Shown here piece by piece: positions 38,853 to 50,690 of a DNA stretch of 64,000 bases. Positions within the stretch are counted from its first letter, which is position 1. The number at the start of each line of letters is the position of its first letter. The position numbers and the translations under genes are program-made. Origin of the DNA: Pseudomonas sp. 21 (GTDB lineage: Bacteria > Pseudomonadota > Gammaproteobacteria > Pseudomonadales > Pseudomonadaceae); assembly GCF_000955805.1 (NCBI RefSeq), contig NZ_JYOA01000011.1, positions 91,527 through 155,526 of the forward strand, in the 5' to 3' direction. Under the pieces are notes generated by a model. The model was not told the origin of the DNA and made no database searches. It saw only the letters and a list, made by a program, of their open reading frames with translations.

Positions 38853-39077
38853 CTAGCGCAGCGCGCGGGCGTAACAGAACAGGAACAGGTTGCGCACCAG
38901 CTCCTTGAGCACCAGCGGTTCGCTGGTATTGAGTTCGGACAGCTCCAGGCCGCCTTGTTCGCGCAACTCGTCCAGGGCCTCTTCTTCCAGCACCGCGCAG
39001 ACTTCCCCGGTGTCCCGATGCAGGATGCGCAGGTAGGGGTGCGGGCGATCCAGCCAGGCGTCGATCATGTAGGTCAT
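38853..39077 (-). CDS. Small iron-regulated-type protein (PA4570-like)
   Basis: A 74-residue acidic protein: MTYMIDAWLDRPHPYLRILHRDTGEVCAVLEEEALDELREQ. No signal or motif known. GGAGGAA precedes the ATG by 7 bases. A Fur-like operator lies about 30-48 bases upstream, so it should be made when iron is low. Its position and size resemble PAO1 PA4570, a small protein I recall as iron-starvation induced. Function unknown. Confidence 0.75.
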   Translation of the reverse strand: MTYMIDAWLDRPHPYLRILHRDTGEVCAVLEEEALDELREQGGLELSELNTSEPLVLKELVRNLFLFCYARALR

Positions 39078-39106
39078 GGCGTGTTCCTCCGTGCAGACCG
39101 TTTAAT

Positions 39107-39125
39107 GAGAATAATTCTTATTATC
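39107..39125 (-). promoter_or_regulatory. Fur-box-like operator
   Basis: GAGAATAATTCTTATTATC matches the 19-bp Fur consensus at 14 positions and is an imperfect palindrome. It sits 30-48 bases upstream of the 74-aa gene, where a core promoter would be. Confidence 0.7.
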
Positions 39126-39199
39126 TCAATAGCAAGCCTGAATTGGAAAAAATTTCGCGCGGGCGACGATCTGTTGTTCCCGATCAACGGACAGGCAAC

Positions 39200-39233
39200 A
39201 AAAAGCCCGCCGCGGCGAACCGGGGCGGGCTTT
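39200..39233 (-). terminator. Intrinsic terminator after ispB
   Basis: On the minus strand AAAGCCCGCC pairs with GGCGGGCTTT across a 12-14-base loop, followed by TTGTTGCC, 14 bases after the ispB stop. Confidence 0.8.
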
Positions 39234-39247
39234 GGCGAAACGGCGGA

Positions 39248-40216
39248 TCAGTGCGTGCGGGCGACGGCGAACTCGGCCAGCTCGATCAGCGCGGCGCGGT
39301 ATTCGTTGTCCGGCAGCGCCTTCAGGCAGTCGACGGCGCGGGCGGCGTACTCGCGGGCCAGGTTGGCGGTGTAGTCCAGCGCGCCGGCGGCTTCCACGGC
39401 GGCACGGATGCCTTCCAGGTCCTGGCTGCCGCCCTGCTGAATGGCTTTGCGCACCAGCGCAGCCTGTTCCGGGGTACCGTCGCGCATGGTGGCGATCAGC
39501 GGCAGGGTGGGCTTGCCTTCGGCGAGGTCGTCGCCGACGTTCTTGCCCAGGCTGGCGGCGTCGCCGCGGTAGTCGAGCAGGTCGTCCACCAACTGGAAGG
39601 CGATGCCCAGGGCGTCACCGAACAGGCGCAGCGCCTCGGATTGCTCCGGCTGGGCGTTGGCCAGCGCGGCAGCGCTGTGGGTGGAGGCTTCGAAGAGCAT
39701 CGCGGTCTTGCCGCGGATGACTTCCATGTAGGTTTCTTCGGTGGTGCTGGCGTCGCGGACCTTGGACAGTTGCAGCACTTCGCCTTCGGCGATCACGCGG
39801 GTGGCCTGGGAAATAATGCGCATGACCGGCATGGAGCCCAGTTCGACCATCATTTCGAAGGAGCGCGCATAGAGGAAGTCGCCCACCAGCACGCTCGGCG
39901 CGTTGCCCCACTGGGCATTGGCGGTGGCGCGGCCGCGGCGCAGGCCGGAGGCGTCGACCACGTCGTCGTGCAGCAGGGTGGAGGTGTGCAGGAATTCGAT
40001 GGTGGCGGCCAGCAGCTTCAGGTCATCGCCCGAATAGCCCAGGGCTTTGCCCGAGAGGAGCACCAGCAGCGGGCGCAGGCGCTTGCCGCCGGCGGAGATG
40101 ATGTAGTCGCCGATCTTTTCCACCAGGGGAACGCGGGAAGTGAGTTGGCGACGGATGATGCCGTCGACGGCGGTGAAGTCGTCCGCCACCACGCGATAGA
40201 AAGCCTGGGGTTGCAT
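39248..40216 (-). CDS. ispB: Octaprenyl/nonaprenyl diphosphate synthase
   Basis: A 322-residue trans-prenyl transferase that builds the long isoprenoid chain of ubiquinone from FPP and IPP. The first aspartate motif DDVVD is at 84-88 and the second DDLLD at 211-215; GGKRLRP near 43-49 binds IPP. Small residues before the first motif (HTSTLLHDD) fit long-chain products; P. aeruginosa makes UQ-9, so nonaprenyl is more likely than octaprenyl. The start is at MQPQAFYRVV; an 11-codon extension was rejected. It diverges from rplU. Confidence 0.95.
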   Translation of the reverse strand: MQPQAFYRVVADDFTAVDGIIRRQLTSRVPLVEKIGDYIISAGGKRLRPLLVLLSGKALGYSGDDLKLLAATIEFLHTSTLLHDDVVDASGLRRGRATANAQWGNAPSVLVGDFLYARSFEMMVELGSMPVMRIISQATRVIAEGEVLQLSKVRDASTTEETYMEVIRGKTAMLFEASTHSAAALANAQPEQSEALRLFGDALGIAFQLVDDLLDYRGDAASLGKNVGDDLAEGKPTLPLIATMRDGTPEQAALVRKAIQQGGSQDLEGIRAAVEAAGALDYTANLAREYAARAVDCLKALPDNEYRAALIELAEFAVARTH

Positions 40217-40295
40217 TAAAGACAGCGCTCCTCGTAGATTGCGCGGCATGCTAGGTGCCGCGGGGAAGACCTGTCAAGGCGAGGCCCCATGGGGC

Positions 40296-40324
40296 TTGAT
40301 CCGCGCCGAGTGTTTGCGTAGAAT
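40296..40324 (+). promoter_or_regulatory. Sigma-70 promoter for rplU-rpmA
   Basis: TTGATC (40296-40301), a 17-base spacer and TAGAAT (40319-40324) are a near-consensus promoter about 130 bases upstream of rplU. Confidence 0.75.
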
Positions 40325-40458
40325 CGCGGCCCCGAACTTCCCTGGCATATCCTGCCTTACGCAATTGCACGGGCGTCCTTTCCGGCCCCATGCAGCCATG
40401 CCGACCGATTCCTCTTTCTATAAAGCGTCGGGTGAGCAGGTCTAACGGAGACATCCAG

Positions 40459-40770
40459 ATGTACGCAGTAATTGTTACTGGTGGCAAGCAATACAAAGTC
40501 ACCGAAGGCGAATTCCTCAAGGTCGAAAAACTCGACGTTGCCACCGGCGAAGCGATCAACCTGGATCGCATCCTGCTGGTCGCCAACGGCGATGACGTCA
40601 AGATCGGCCTGCCGGTGGTAGAAGGCGCGAAAGTGACCGCAGAAGTGGTTTCCCACGGTCGTCACGACAAAGTGCGCATCATCAAGTTCCGCCGCCGCAA
40701 GCACCACATGAAGCGTCAGGGCCACCGCCAGTGGTTCACTGAAATCAAAATCACCGGCATCCAGGCCTAA
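40459..40770 (+). CDS. rplU: 50S ribosomal protein L21
   Basis: A 103-residue ribosomal protein: [25 protein letters not shown] start and a basic [21 protein letters not shown] segment that contacts 23S rRNA; the end FTEIKITGI is typical. Length is normal. It is 41 bases before rpmA, and the two form the usual pair. Confidence 0.98.
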   Translation: MYAVIVTGGKQYKVTEGEFLKVEKLDVATGEAINLDRILLVANGDDVKIGLPVVEGAKVTAEVVSHGRHDKVRIIKFRRRKHHMKRQGHRQWFTEIKITGIQA

Positions 40771-40811
40771 TTCCTTTTTAGGGCTGCTTCCTGTTTTAGG
40801 AGAATTGACTC

Positions 40812-41069
40812 ATGGCACACAAAAAAGCTGGCGGTAGTACCCGCAACGGCCGCGACTCAGAAAGCAAACGCCTTGGCGTGAAGCTGTTCGGTAGCCAGGC
40901 TGTGAAAGCAGGCAACATCATCGTGCGTCAGCGCGGTACCCAGTTCCACGCTGGCTACGGCGTTGGCATGGGCAAGGATCACACCCTGTTCGCTAAAGTC
41001 GACGGCGTGATCAAGTTCGAAGTGAAAGGCGCCTTTGGCCGTCGCTATGTAAGCGTCGTCGCTGCCTAA
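40812..41069 (+). CDS. rpmA: 50S ribosomal protein L27
   Basis: An 85-residue ribosomal protein whose N-terminus reaches the peptidyl-transfer centre. [24 protein letters not shown] is canonical; there is no Firmicute-type cleavable leader. [23 protein letters not shown] is intact. TAGGAGAA precedes the ATG. A strong terminator follows 14 bases after the stop. Confidence 0.98.
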   Translation: MAHKKAGGSTRNGRDSESKRLGVKLFGSQAVKAGNIIVRQRGTQFHAGYGVGMGKDHTLFAKVDGVIKFEVKGAFGRRYVSVVAA

Positions 41070-41083
41070 GCGAGCTCTCACTG

Positions 41084-42449
<1,366 letters not shown>

Positions 42450-42510
42450 TCGGGGCGGCGCCCGCCGGTCCGGATGAAACGTGTGAAGCCTGACTTCTAA
42501 GGTTGAGGGT

Positions 42511-43629
42511 ATGCGTGAGAAGGTCACTGGCGCCAAGCGCTGGGTAGTCAAGATTGGCAGTGCGTTGCTGACCGCCGATGGTCGCGGTCTGGATCGTGAT
42601 GCCATGGCGGTATGGGTCGAGCAGATGGTCGCGCTGCATTGCGCGGGCGTCGAGCTGGTGCTGGTGTCCTCGGGCGCCGTTGCGGCGGGCATGAGTCGCC
42701 TGGGTTGGGTTTCCCGACCTAGTGACATGCACGAGCTGCAGGCTGCCGCCGCGGTGGGGCAGATGGGCCTGGTGCAGGCCTGGGAGTCCAGTTTCGGCGT
42801 GCATGGCCTGCAGACCGCGCAGGTGTTGCTGACCCATGACGACCTGTCCGACCGCAAGCGCTACCTGAACGGGCGCAACACCTTGCGCACGCTGGTCGAT
42901 CTCGGCGTGATCCCGGTGATCAACGAGAACGACACCGTGGTCACCGACGAGATCCGCTTCGGCGACAACGATACCCTGGCGGCGCTGGTGGCCAACCTGG
43001 TCGAGGCTGACCTGCTGGTGATCCTCACTGATCGCGACGGCATGTTCGACGCCGATCCGCGCAACAATCCCGATGCTGAGCTGATCTTCGAGGCTCGCGC
43101 TGACGATCCTGCCCTGGATGCGGTGGCGGGCGGCACTGGTGGTGCTCTGGGTCGTGGCGGCATGCAGACCAAGCTGCGCGCGGCTCGTCTCGCTGCGCGC
43201 TCCGGTGCGCACACCGTCATCGTGGGTGGTCGTATCGAGCGCGTGCTGGACCGCCTGCGTGTGGGTGAGCGTCTCGGTACGTTGCTGACTCCCGAGCAGA
43301 GCCGCAAGGCTGCGCGCAAGCAGTGGCTGGCTGGTCATCTGCAGATGCGTGGCACCCTGGTGCTCGATGATGGCGCGGTGAAGGCGCTGTCGCAGGATCA
43401 CAAGAGCCTGCTGCCGGTCGGTGTGAAAGCCGTGCAGGGCAGCTTCCGTCGCGGTGAGATGGTGGTCTGCGTGGATCAGCAGGGTCGCGAGATCGCTCGT
43501 GGCCTGGCGAACTACAGTGCTCTCGAGGCGCAGAAGATCATCGGTCAGCCGACCGATGCCATCGAGGGTCTGCTGGGCTATGTCGATGGTCCGGAGTTGG
43601 TGCATCGCGACAACCTGGTGCTCGTCTGA
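42511..43629 (+). CDS. proB: Glutamate 5-kinase
   Basis: A 372-residue enzyme that phosphorylates glutamate in the first step of proline synthesis. The kinase domain (about 1-260) has [23 protein letters not shown], the [25 protein letters not shown] substrate loop and GTGGMQTK-type motif ([19 protein letters not shown]). A PUA domain forms about 280-372. Start [17 protein letters not shown] has a GTTGAGGG site. It lies between obgE and creA on the same strand. Confidence 0.97.
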   Translation: MREKVTGAKRWVVKIGSALLTADGRGLDRDAMAVWVEQMVALHCAGVELVLVSSGAVAAGMSRLGWVSRPSDMHELQAAAAVGQMGLVQAWESSFGVHGLQTAQVLLTHDDLSDRKRYLNGRNTLRTLVDLGVIPVINENDTVVTDEIRFGDNDTLAALVANLVEADLLVILTDRDGMFDADPRNNPDAELIFEARADDPALDAVAGGTGGALGRGGMQTKLRAARLAARSGAHTVIVGGRIERVLDRLRVGERLGTLLTPEQSRKAARKQWLAGHLQMRGTLVLDDGAVKALSQDHKSLLPVGVKAVQGSFRRGEMVVCVDQQGREIARGLANYSALEAQKIIGQPTDAIEGLLGYVDGPELVHRDNLVLV

Positions 43630-43640
43630 GGAGACTCTTC

Positions 43641-44096
43641 ATGCGCAAGGGATTGATAGCGGCGTTGATGCTGCTGCCGGCGCTGGCGCGGGCCGACGTG
43701 GTTGGTGAGGTGTCCACTGTCTTCAAGTGGGTCGGGCCGAACGACAAGATCGTTGTCGAGGCCTTCGATGACCCGAAGGTGCAGGGCGTCAGCTGTTACC
43801 TGTCCCGCGCCAAGACTGGTGGTGTGAAGGGCGGGCTCGGGCTGGCGGAGGATCGCGCCGAGGCATCGATCTCCTGTCGTCAGGTTGGGCCGATCCGTTT
43901 CGCCGGTGAGCTCAAGGATGGCGAGGTGGTCTTCCAGCAGCGCACGTCGCTGGTGTTCAAGACCATGCAGGTGGTGCGCTTCTTCGACAAGAAGCGCAAT
44001 GCGCTGGTCTATCTGGTCTACAGCGACCGGGTGATCGAAGGCAGTCCGCAGAATGCGGTGACGGCGATTCCGATCATGCCGTGGCCTGAGAAGTAA
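43641..44096 (+). CDS. creA: CreA family exported protein
   Basis: A 151-residue periplasmic protein of unknown role. Signal [18 protein letters not shown] is cut near 18; the mature domain has [42 protein letters not shown] and [39 protein letters not shown], the CreA signature. Two Cys may pair. It is 11 bases after proB, so the two are co-transcribed, although no shared pathway is known. Confidence 0.93.
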   Translation: MRKGLIAALMLLPALARADVVGEVSTVFKWVGPNDKIVVEAFDDPKVQGVSCYLSRAKTGGVKGGLGLAEDRAEASISCRQVGPIRFAGELKDGEVVFQQRTSLVFKTMQVVRFFDKKRNALVYLVYSDRVIEGSPQNAVTAIPIMPWPEK

Positions 44097-44103
44097 AAAA
44101 GAA

Positions 44104-44130
44104 AAGGGCGGGTGACCGCCCTTTCTTTTT
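44104..44130 (+). terminator. Intrinsic terminator after creA
   Basis: AAAGGGCGG / CCGCCCTTT with a TGA loop and a CTTTTT tail. Confidence 0.88.
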
Positions 44131-44183
44131 GCCTGCAGAAAACCGCCCTGTGGATAAGTGTCAGGCAGGCAAATCGCAGGCAA

Positions 44184-44211
44184 TAAAAAACCGGCCCTGG
44201 GGCCGGTTTTT
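44184..44211 (-). terminator. Intrinsic terminator after rpsT
   Basis: On the minus strand AAAAACCGGCCCC / GGCCGGTTTTTT forms a strong stem with a T run, 14 bases after the rpsT stop. Confidence 0.9.
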
Positions 44212-44225
44212 CAAGAACGGAACGC

Positions 44226-44495
44226 TTACGCGGTGGCCAGGGCCTTCACGTGGGCGTTCAGGCGGCTCTTGTGGCGAGCGGCCTTGTTCTTGTGGATGAT
44301 GCCTTTGTCAGCCATACGGTCGATGACCGGTACAGCAGCAACCAGAGCGGCCTGGGCCTTCGGCAGGTCCTTGGCGTCGACTGCTTTGACTACGTTCTTG
44401 ATGTAGGTACGAACCATGGAACGCAGGCTGGCGTTGTGGCTGCGACGCTTCTCAGCCTGTTTGGCGCGTTTTTTGGCGGAAGGTGTGTTGGCCAC
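44226..44495 (-). CDS. rpsT: 30S ribosomal protein S20
   Basis: An 89-residue basic ribosomal protein that binds 16S r[38 protein letters not shown], with [23 protein letters not shown] at the end. The start codon is GTG, preceded by CGAGGAG; in E. coli rpsT also uses a non-ATG start (TTG) that matters for autoregulation. Monocistronic, with its own promoter and terminator, and divergent from murJ. Confidence 0.97.
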   Translation of the reverse strand: MANTPSAKKRAKQAEKRRSHNASLRSMVRTYIKNVVKAVDAKDLPKAQAALVAAVPVIDRMADKGIIHKNKAARHKSRLNAHVKALATA

Positions 44496-44548
44496 CGTCG
44501 AGCTCCTCGAAAAAAACTTGGGATGTTGCGAATAAATTAAGGCCGCGA

Positions 44549-44577
44549 ATAATGCCGTTGCATCAGGGCCTTGTCAA
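44549..44577 (-). promoter_or_regulatory. Sigma-70 promoter of rpsT
   Basis: On the minus strand TTGACA, a 17-base spacer and CATTAT. The -35 is perfect and the -10 is close to consensus; it lies about 54-82 bases upstream of the GTG start. Confidence 0.85.
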
Positions 44578-44748
44578 GGGTATGCACGGCCTCCGACGAG
44601 TGGTGCGACGGGCGCACGCTGTCCGGCGGATGGGGTGATTTATTCGCCCCGCGGCCCTACACTGCTGCGCTTCGCCTGGCGGTCGAGCAATCGCTCTAGG
44701 CCAGGGCTGCACCCTGCAGGGGCGGCCATTCTACCAGTTCTGGACGCT

Positions 44749-46287
44749 ATGAACCTACTCAAGTCGCTGGCCGCGGTCAGCTCGATGACCATGATCTCGC
44801 GGGTGCTCGGCTTCGTGCGCGACACGATAGTCGCTCGCATGTTCGGCGCCGGCATGGCGACCGACGCCTTCTTCGTCGCCTTCAAGCTGCCCAACCTGCT
44901 GCGCCGGATCTTTGCCGAGGGCGCGTTCTCCCAGGCTTTCGTGCCGATCCTGGCCGAGTACAAGACCCAGCAGGGCGAGGAGGCGACCCGTACCTTCATT
45001 GCCTATGTGTCCGGCCTGCTGACGTTGATCCTGGCGCTGGTCACCGCGCTGGGTATGCTCGCCGCGCCCTGGGTGATCTGGGTAACGGCGCCCGGCTTCG
45101 TCGATTCGCCGGAGAAGTTCGAACTCACCAGCTCGCTGCTGCGGGTGACCTTCCCTTATATCCTGCTGATCTCACTGGCCTCGCTGGCGGGGGCGATCCT
45201 CAATACCTGGAATCGCTTCTCGGTGCCGGCCTTCGTGCCGACCCTGCTGAACATCAGCATGATTCTCTTCGCGCTGTTCCTGACGCCGTACTTCGACCCG
45301 CCGATCATGGCGCTGGGCTGGGCGGTGCTGGCCGGCGGCCTGGCGCAGCTGCTCTACCAACTGCCGCACCTGAAGAAGATCGGCATGCTGGTGCTGCCGC
45401 GCATCAACCTGCGCGATTCCGGCGTCTGGCGCGTGCTCAAGCAGATGGGCCCGGCGATCCTCGGCGTCTCGGTCAGCCAGATTTCGCTGATCATCAACAC
45501 CATCTTCGCTTCCTTCCTGGTTGCCGGTTCGGTGTCGTGGATGTATTACGCCGACCGCCTGATGGAGCTGCCGTCCGGCGTGCTCGGCGTGGCGCTGGGC
45601 ACCATCCTGCTGCCGTCGCTGGCCAAGACCTACGCCAGCGACGACCGCCACGAGTATTCGCGGCTGATGGACTGGGGGCTGCGCCTGTGCTTCCTGCTGG
45701 TGCTGCCGTGTTCGCTGGCGCTGGCGGTGATCGCCGAGCCGCTGACGGTCGCACTGTTCCAGTACGGCAAGTTCAGCGCCCACGACGCCCTGATGACCCA
45801 GCATGCGCTGGTTGCCTACGCGGTCGGCCTGCTCGGCATCATCCTGGTGAAGGTGCTGGCGCCGGGCTTCTACGCGCGGCAGAACATCAAGACGCCGGTG
45901 AAGATCGCGCTGTTTACCCTGGTGTCCACCCAGTTGATGAACCTGGTGTTCATTGGTCCGCTCAAGCATGCGGGGTTGGCACTGGCGATCAGCCTGGCGG
46001 CCTGCCTGAACGCCGGCCTGCTGTTCTGGCAACTGCGCAAGCAGCAGTTGTTCGAGCCGCAGGCAGGCTGGGGCAAGTTCATTGCCAAATTAGTCGTATC
46101 TGTACTGGTGATGTGCGCGGTGCTGATCGGCATGATGCACTTCATGCCGGCCTGGGATCAGGGCAGCATGCCGATTCGCCTGGTGCGCCTGGGTGCGCTG
46201 GTGGTGGCCGGCGTGGTCGCCTATTTCGGTATGCTGGCGCTCCTGGGCTTCCGCCTGCGGGACTTTTCCCGCCGCGCGGTGCTGTAA
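44749..46287 (+). CDS. murJ: Lipid II flippase MurJ (MviN)
   Basis: A 512-residue inner-membrane protein with about 14 hydrophobic segments that moves the peptidoglycan precursor lipid II across the membrane. The first segment region [68 protein letters not shown] is the family signature, with the essential Arg residues ([16 protein letters not shown]). The start is chosen at MNLLKS rather than a 38-codon Arg/Pro-rich extension. ribF follows after 106 bases. Confidence 0.96.
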   Translation: MNLLKSLAAVSSMTMISRVLGFVRDTIVARMFGAGMATDAFFVAFKLPNLLRRIFAEGAFSQAFVPILAEYKTQQGEEATRTFIAYVSGLLTLILALVTALGMLAAPWVIWVTAPGFVDSPEKFELTSSLLRVTFPYILLISLASLAGAILNTWNRFSVPAFVPTLLNISMILFALFLTPYFDPPIMALGWAVLAGGLAQLLYQLPHLKKIGMLVLPRINLRDSGVWRVLKQMGPAILGVSVSQISLIINTIFASFLVAGSVSWMYYADRLMELPSGVLGVALGTILLPSLAKTYASDDRHEYSRLMDWGLRLCFLLVLPCSLALAVIAEPLTVALFQYGKFSAHDALMTQHALVAYAVGLLGIILVKVLAPGFYARQNIKTPVKIALFTLVSTQLMNLVFIGPLKHAGLALAISLAACLNAGLLFWQLRKQQLFEPQAGWGKFIAKLVVSVLVMCAVLIGMMHFMPAWDQGSMPIRLVRLGALVVAGVVAYFGMLALLGFRLRDFSRRAVL

Positions 46288-46393
46288 CCTTCGCCGGGCA
46301 AAGCATTGCATCCGTTTGCGGCGACGGCATTTTGCCTGTCGCATGGCAACGGGTGCAGGTATAATCGACCACTTTCTGAGCAATACGCGCGCT

Positions 46394-47332
46394 ATGCAGC
46401 TGCTTCGAGGCCTTCACAACCTGCGGCCCCTGTCCGGGGGCTGTGTCGCCACCATCGGTAATTTCGACGGCGTCCATCTCGGCCACCAGGCGATCCTGGG
46501 GCGTCTGCGTGAGCGTTCGCTGGAGCTGGGCGTGCCCAGCTGCGTGGTGATCTTCGAGCCGCAGCCGCGCGAATACTTCGCTCCCGATGCCGCCCCGGTG
46601 CGCCTGACGCGCCTTCGCGAGAAGCTCGAACTGCTGCGCCAGTACGGCGTCGATTTCGTGCTCTGCCTGGCCTTCAACCGCCGCCTGCGCGAGCTGTCGG
46701 CCGCCGAGTTCGTCCGCCAGGTGCTGGTGGAAGGCCTGCGGGTTCGCCATCTGGAAGTGGGCGACGATTTCCGCTTCGGCTGCGACCGCTCCGGCGACTT
46801 CGCCTTCCTGGTCAATGCCAGTGCGGAGCAGGGCTTTACTGTCGAAGCCGCGACCACGGTGGAAGTCGACGGCATGCGCGTGAGCAGCTCGCGTATCCGC
46901 AAGGACCTGGCCGACGGCGACCTGCACATGGTCGAGCGCCTGTTGGGTCGTCCCTACCGCCTGAGCGGCCGCGTGCTGCACGGGCAGAAGCTGGGTCGCA
47001 CGCTGGGTTCGCCCACCGCGAACATCCAGCTCAAGCGCCGCAAGGCGCCGCTCAACGGCGTTTATCTGGTCAGCACGATGGTGGCTGGTCAGCGCCGGAA
47101 CGGGGTGGCCAACATCGGCACCCGGCCGTCTGTGAATGGCGATGGCCGGCCCCACCTGGAAGTGCATCTGCTGGATTTCGCTGGCGATCTCTACGGCCAG
47201 CACCTGGATATCACGTTCCACCAGAAGCTGCGTGATGAGCAGCGTTTCGCCTCGCTCGAGGCACTCAAGGCGGCCATCCTCGCCGACATCGCCGCCGCCC
47301 GGGCCTACTGGCTGGGCCAACCGCTTGATTGA
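46394..47332 (+). CDS. ribF: Bifunctional riboflavin kinase/FAD synthetase
   Basis: A 312-residue enzyme making FMN and FAD. The N-terminal FAD synthetase (about 1-180) has GNFDGVHLGHQAIL near 22 and SSSRIRKDLADGD near 163; the riboflavin kinase (about 185-305) has GRTLGSPTANIQL and NGVYLVSTMVAG, GVANIGTRPSVNG. The start gives MQLLRGLHNLRPLSGG. It is 21 bases before ileS and heads the ribF-ileS-lspA-fkpB-ispH run. Confidence 0.96.
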   Translation: MQLLRGLHNLRPLSGGCVATIGNFDGVHLGHQAILGRLRERSLELGVPSCVVIFEPQPREYFAPDAAPVRLTRLREKLELLRQYGVDFVLCLAFNRRLRELSAAEFVRQVLVEGLRVRHLEVGDDFRFGCDRSGDFAFLVNASAEQGFTVEAATTVEVDGMRVSSSRIRKDLADGDLHMVERLLGRPYRLSGRVLHGQKLGRTLGSPTANIQLKRRKAPLNGVYLVSTMVAGQRRNGVANIGTRPSVNGDGRPHLEVHLLDFAGDLYGQHLDITFHQKLRDEQRFASLEALKAAILADIAAARAYWLGQPLD

Positions 47333-47353
47333 AGATCCTGAACAGGCCCTGAG

Positions 47354-50188
47354 ATGACCGATTACAAAGCCACTCTGAACCTTCCCGAAACCGACTTCCC
47401 GATGAAAGCCGGCCTGCCGCAGCGCGAGCCGCAGACCCTGAAGCTCTGGAACGACATTGGCCTGTACCAGAAGCTGCGGAAGATTGGCGAAGGTCGCCCG
47501 AAATTCATCCTGCACGATGGCCCGCCCTACGCCAACGGCAGCATCCATATCGGTCACGCGGTCAACAAGATCCTCAAGGACATCATCGTCCGCTCCAAGA
47601 CCCTGGCCGGCTACGACGCGCCCTATGTGCCGGGCTGGGACTGCCACGGCCTGCCGATCGAGCACAAGGTCGAGACCACCCACGGCAAGAACCTGCCGGC
47701 GGACAAGACCCGCGAGCTGTGCCGCGAGTACGCTGCCGAGCAGATCGAAGGGCAGAAGGCCGACTTTATCCGCCTGGGTGTGCTGGGTGACTGGGACAAT
47801 CCCTACAAGACCATGAACTTCTCCAACGAGGCCGGCGAAATCCGCGCACTCGCCGAGATGGTCAAGCAGGGCTTCGTGTTCAAGGGCCTGAAGCCGGTGA
47901 ACTGGTGCTTCGACTGCGGCTCGGCCCTGGCTGAAGCCGAGGTTGAATACGCCGACAAGAAGTCCGACGCCATCGACGTCGCCTTCCCGGTGGAAGACGA
48001 AGGCAAACTGGCCGCCGCCTTCGGCTTGGCCAGCCTGTCCAAGCCGGCCGCCATCGTCATCTGGACCACCACCCCCTGGACCATCCCGGCCAACCAGGCG
48101 CTGAACGTCCACCCCGAATTCACCTACGCGCTGGTCGACACCGGCGAGCGCCTGCTGGTGCTGGCCGAAGAACTGGTCGAATCCTGCCTGCAGCGTTATG
48201 GCCTGGATGGCCAGGTCATCGCGACCGCACAAGGCGAAGCGCTGGACCTGATCCGCTTCCGCCATCCGTTCTACGAGCGCCTATCGCCGGTCTACCTGGC
48301 CGAGTACGTCGAGCTGGGCGCCGGCACCGGCGTGGTTCACTCCGCCCCGGCCTACGGCGAGGACGACTTCCGTACCTGCAAGCAGTACGGCATGGTCAAC
48401 GACGACATCCTCAGCCCGGTGCAGAGCAACGGCGTCTACGTGGCCGACCTGCCGTTCTTCGGCGGTCAGTTCATCTGGAAGGCCAACCCGAATATCGTCG
48501 CCAAGCTCGACGAAGTCGGCGCGCTGCTCAAGCACGCGGCCATCAACCACAGCTACATGCACTGCTGGCGCCACAAGACCCCGCTGATCTACCGCGCCAC
48601 CGCCCAGTGGTTCGTCGGCATGGACAAGCAGCCGCAGACCGGCGCCACCCTGCGCGAGCGCGCGCTGGAAGCCATCACCCAGACCGAATTCGTCCCCAAC
48701 TGGGGCCAGGCGCGCCTGCACGGCATGATCGCCGGCCGTCCGGACTGGTGCATCTCGCGTCAGCGCAACTGGGGTGTACCGATCCCGTTCTTCCTGCACA
48801 AGGCTACTGGCGAGCTGCACCCGCGCACCGTCGAGCTGATGGAAGAAGTGGCCCTGCGCGTCGAGCAAGAAGGCATCGAAGCCTGGTTCAAGCTCGACGC
48901 CGCCGAACTGCTGGGCGATGAAGCCGCACAGTACGACAAGATCAACGACACCCTGGACGTCTGGTTCGACTCCGGCACCACCCACTGGCACGTGCTGCGC
49001 GGCTCCCACGCCGAACTGGGCCACGCCAGCGGACCGGCCGCCGACCTCTACCTGGAAGGCTCCGACCAGCACCGCGGCTGGTTCCACTCCTCGCTGCTGA
49101 CCGGCTGCGCCATCGACGGCCACGCGCCATACCGCCAGTTGCTGACCCATGGTTTCACCGTGGACGAGTCCGGCCGCAAGATGTCCAAGTCCCTGGGCAA
49201 CACCGTGGTGCCGCAGACCGTGATCGACAGCATGGGCGCCGACATCCTGCGCCTGTGGGTCGCGTCCACCGACTACTCCGGTGAGATCGCCGTTTCCCAG
49301 CAGATCCTCCAGCGCAGCGCCGACGCCTACCGTCGTATCCGCAATACCACGCGCTTCCTGCTGTCCAACCTGTCCGGCTTCGACCCGGCCAAGGACCTGC
49401 TGCCCAACGACCAGCTGCTGGCCCTGGACCGCTGGGCCATCGACCGCGCCCTGCAGTTGCAGCGCGAGCTGGAAGAGGCCTACCGCGACTACCGCTTCTG
49501 GAACGTCTACTCCAAGGTGCACAACTTCTGCGTGCAGGAGCTGGGCGGCTTCTACCTGGACATCATCAAGGACCGCCAGTACACCACCCAGGAAAACAGC
49601 GTCGCCCGCCGTTCCTGCCAGACCGCGCTGTTCCACATCGCCGAGGCCCTGGTGCGCTGGATCGCCCCGATCATGGCGTTCACCGCCGAGGAAATCTGGA
49701 GCTTCATGCCGGGTGAGCGCGCCGAATCGGTGATGCTCAGCACCTGGTATGACGGCCTCTCCGAGCTGCCGGCCGACGCCGAGCTGGATCGTGCCTACTG
49801 GGACGAAGTCATGGCTGCCAAGGCCGCCGTGAACAAGGAACTGGAGAACCTGCGCAGCGCCAAGACCATCGGCGGCAACCTGCAGGCCGAGATCACCCTC
49901 TACGCCGAAGACTCCCTGGCCAAGCGCCTGGAGAAACTGGGCAACGAACTGCGCTTCGTGCTGATCACCTCCGCCGCCACCGTCGCTCCGCTGGCCGATG
50001 CGCCGGCCGATGCGGTCGAAAGCGAACTGCCGGGCCTGAAGCTGCAGGTAGTGAAGTCCTCCCATGCCAAGTGCGGCCGTTGCTGGCACTTCCGCGCCGA
50101 CGTCGGCAGCAATGCCGCGCACCCGGAACTGTGTGGCCGTTGTGTCGAGAACATCGAAGGCGCGGGCGAGGTGCGTCACTATGCCTAA
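47354..50188 (+). CDS. ileS: Isoleucyl-tRNA synthetase
   Basis: A 944-residue class I enzyme that charges tRNA-Ile. HIGH is at residues 65-68 ([11 protein letters not shown]), KMSKS at 609-613 ([10 protein letters not shown]). The editing CP1 domain has [15 protein letters not shown] near 237-251. A C-terminal zinc finger has [12 protein letters not shown] ... CGRCVENI, typical of the proteobacterial type rather than the mupirocin-resistant IleS2. The ribosome site is weak; the stop overlaps the lspA start by 8 bases. Confidence 0.98.
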   Translation: MTDYKATLNLPETDFPMKAGLPQREPQTLKLWNDIGLYQKLRKIGEGRPKFILHDGPPYANGSIHIGHAVNKILKDIIVRSKTLAGYDAPYVPGWDCHGLPIEHKVETTHGKNLPADKTRELCREYAAEQIEGQKADFIRLGVLGDWDNPYKTMNFSNEAGEIRALAEMVKQGFVFKGLKPVNWCFDCGSALAEAEVEYADKKSDAIDVAFPVEDEGKLAAAFGLASLSKPAAIVIWTTTPWTIPANQALNVHPEFTYALVDTGERLLVLAEELVESCLQRYGLDGQVIATAQGEALDLIRFRHPFYERLSPVYLAEYVELGAGTGVVHSAPAYGEDDFRTCKQYGMVNDDILSPVQSNGVYVADLPFFGGQFIWKANPNIVAKLDEVGALLKHAAINHSYMHCWRHKTPLIYRATAQWFVGMDKQPQTGATLRERALEAITQTEFVPNWGQARLHGMIAGRPDWCISRQRNWGVPIPFFLHKATGELHPRTVELMEEVALRVEQEGIEAWFKLDAAELLGDEAAQYDKINDTLDVWFDSGTTHWHVLRGSHAELGHASGPAADLYLEGSDQHRGWFHSSLLTGCAIDGHAPYRQLLTHGFTVDESGRKMSKSLGNTVVPQTVIDSMGADILRLWVASTDYSGEIAVSQQILQRSADAYRRIRNTTRFLLSNLSGFDPAKDLLPNDQLLALDRWAIDRALQLQRELEEAYRDYRFWNVYSKVHNFCVQELGGFYLDIIKDRQYTTQENSVARRSCQTALFHIAEALVRWIAPIMAFTAEEIWSFMPGERAESVMLSTWYDGLSELPADAELDRAYWDEVMAAKAAVNKELENLRSAKTIGGNLQAEITLYAEDSLAKRLEKLGNELRFVLITSAATVAPLADAPADAVESELPGLKLQVVKSSHAKCGRCWHFRADVGSNAAHPELCGRCVENIEGAGEVRHYA

Positions 50189-50690
50189 CGCCGATCGTTT
50201 CGGCCGCCTGCCCTGGCTGTGGATCACCGTGGTCGTGTTCGTCCTGGACCAGGTCACCAAGGCCTTCTTCCAGGCCGAACTGACCATGTACCAGCAGATC
50301 GTGGTCATTCCCGACCTGTTCAGCTGGACCCTGGCCTACAACACCGGTGCCGCGTTCAGCTTCCTGGCCGACAGCTCGGGCTGGCAGCGCTGGCTGTTCG
50401 CCCTGATCGCCATTGTGGTCAGCGTCGTGCTGGTGGTCTGGCTCAAGCGCCTCAAGCGCGGTGAGACCTGGCTGGCCATCGCCCTGGCCCTGGTGCTGGG
50501 CGGCGCGCTGGGCAACCTGTACGACCGCATGGTCCTGGGGCACGTGGTGGACTTCATCCTCGTGCACTGGCAGGACCGCTGGCGCTTCCCGGCCTTCAAC
50601 CTGGCCGACAGCGCCATCACCGTCGGCGCCATCATGCTGGCGCTGGACATGTTCAAATCGAAAAATTCCGGAGAGACCGCCAATGGTTGA
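50181..50690 (+). CDS. lspA: Lipoprotein signal peptidase II
   Basis: A 169-residue inner-membrane aspartyl protease with four membrane helices that removes signal peptides from prolipoproteins. The catalytic pair is D124 (HVVDFI) and D143 (FNLADSAI), numbered as in P. aeruginosa LspA; NTGAAFSF and GNLYDR are conserved. It overlaps ileS by 8 bases and fkpB by 8, so translation is coupled through the three genes. Confidence 0.97.
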   Translation: MPNADRFGRLPWLWITVVVFVLDQVTKAFFQAELTMYQQIVVIPDLFSWTLAYNTGAAFSFLADSSGWQRWLFALIAIVVSVVLVVWLKRLKRGETWLAIALALVLGGALGNLYDRMVLGHVVDFILVHWQDRWRFPAFNLADSAITVGAIMLALDMFKSKNSGETANG

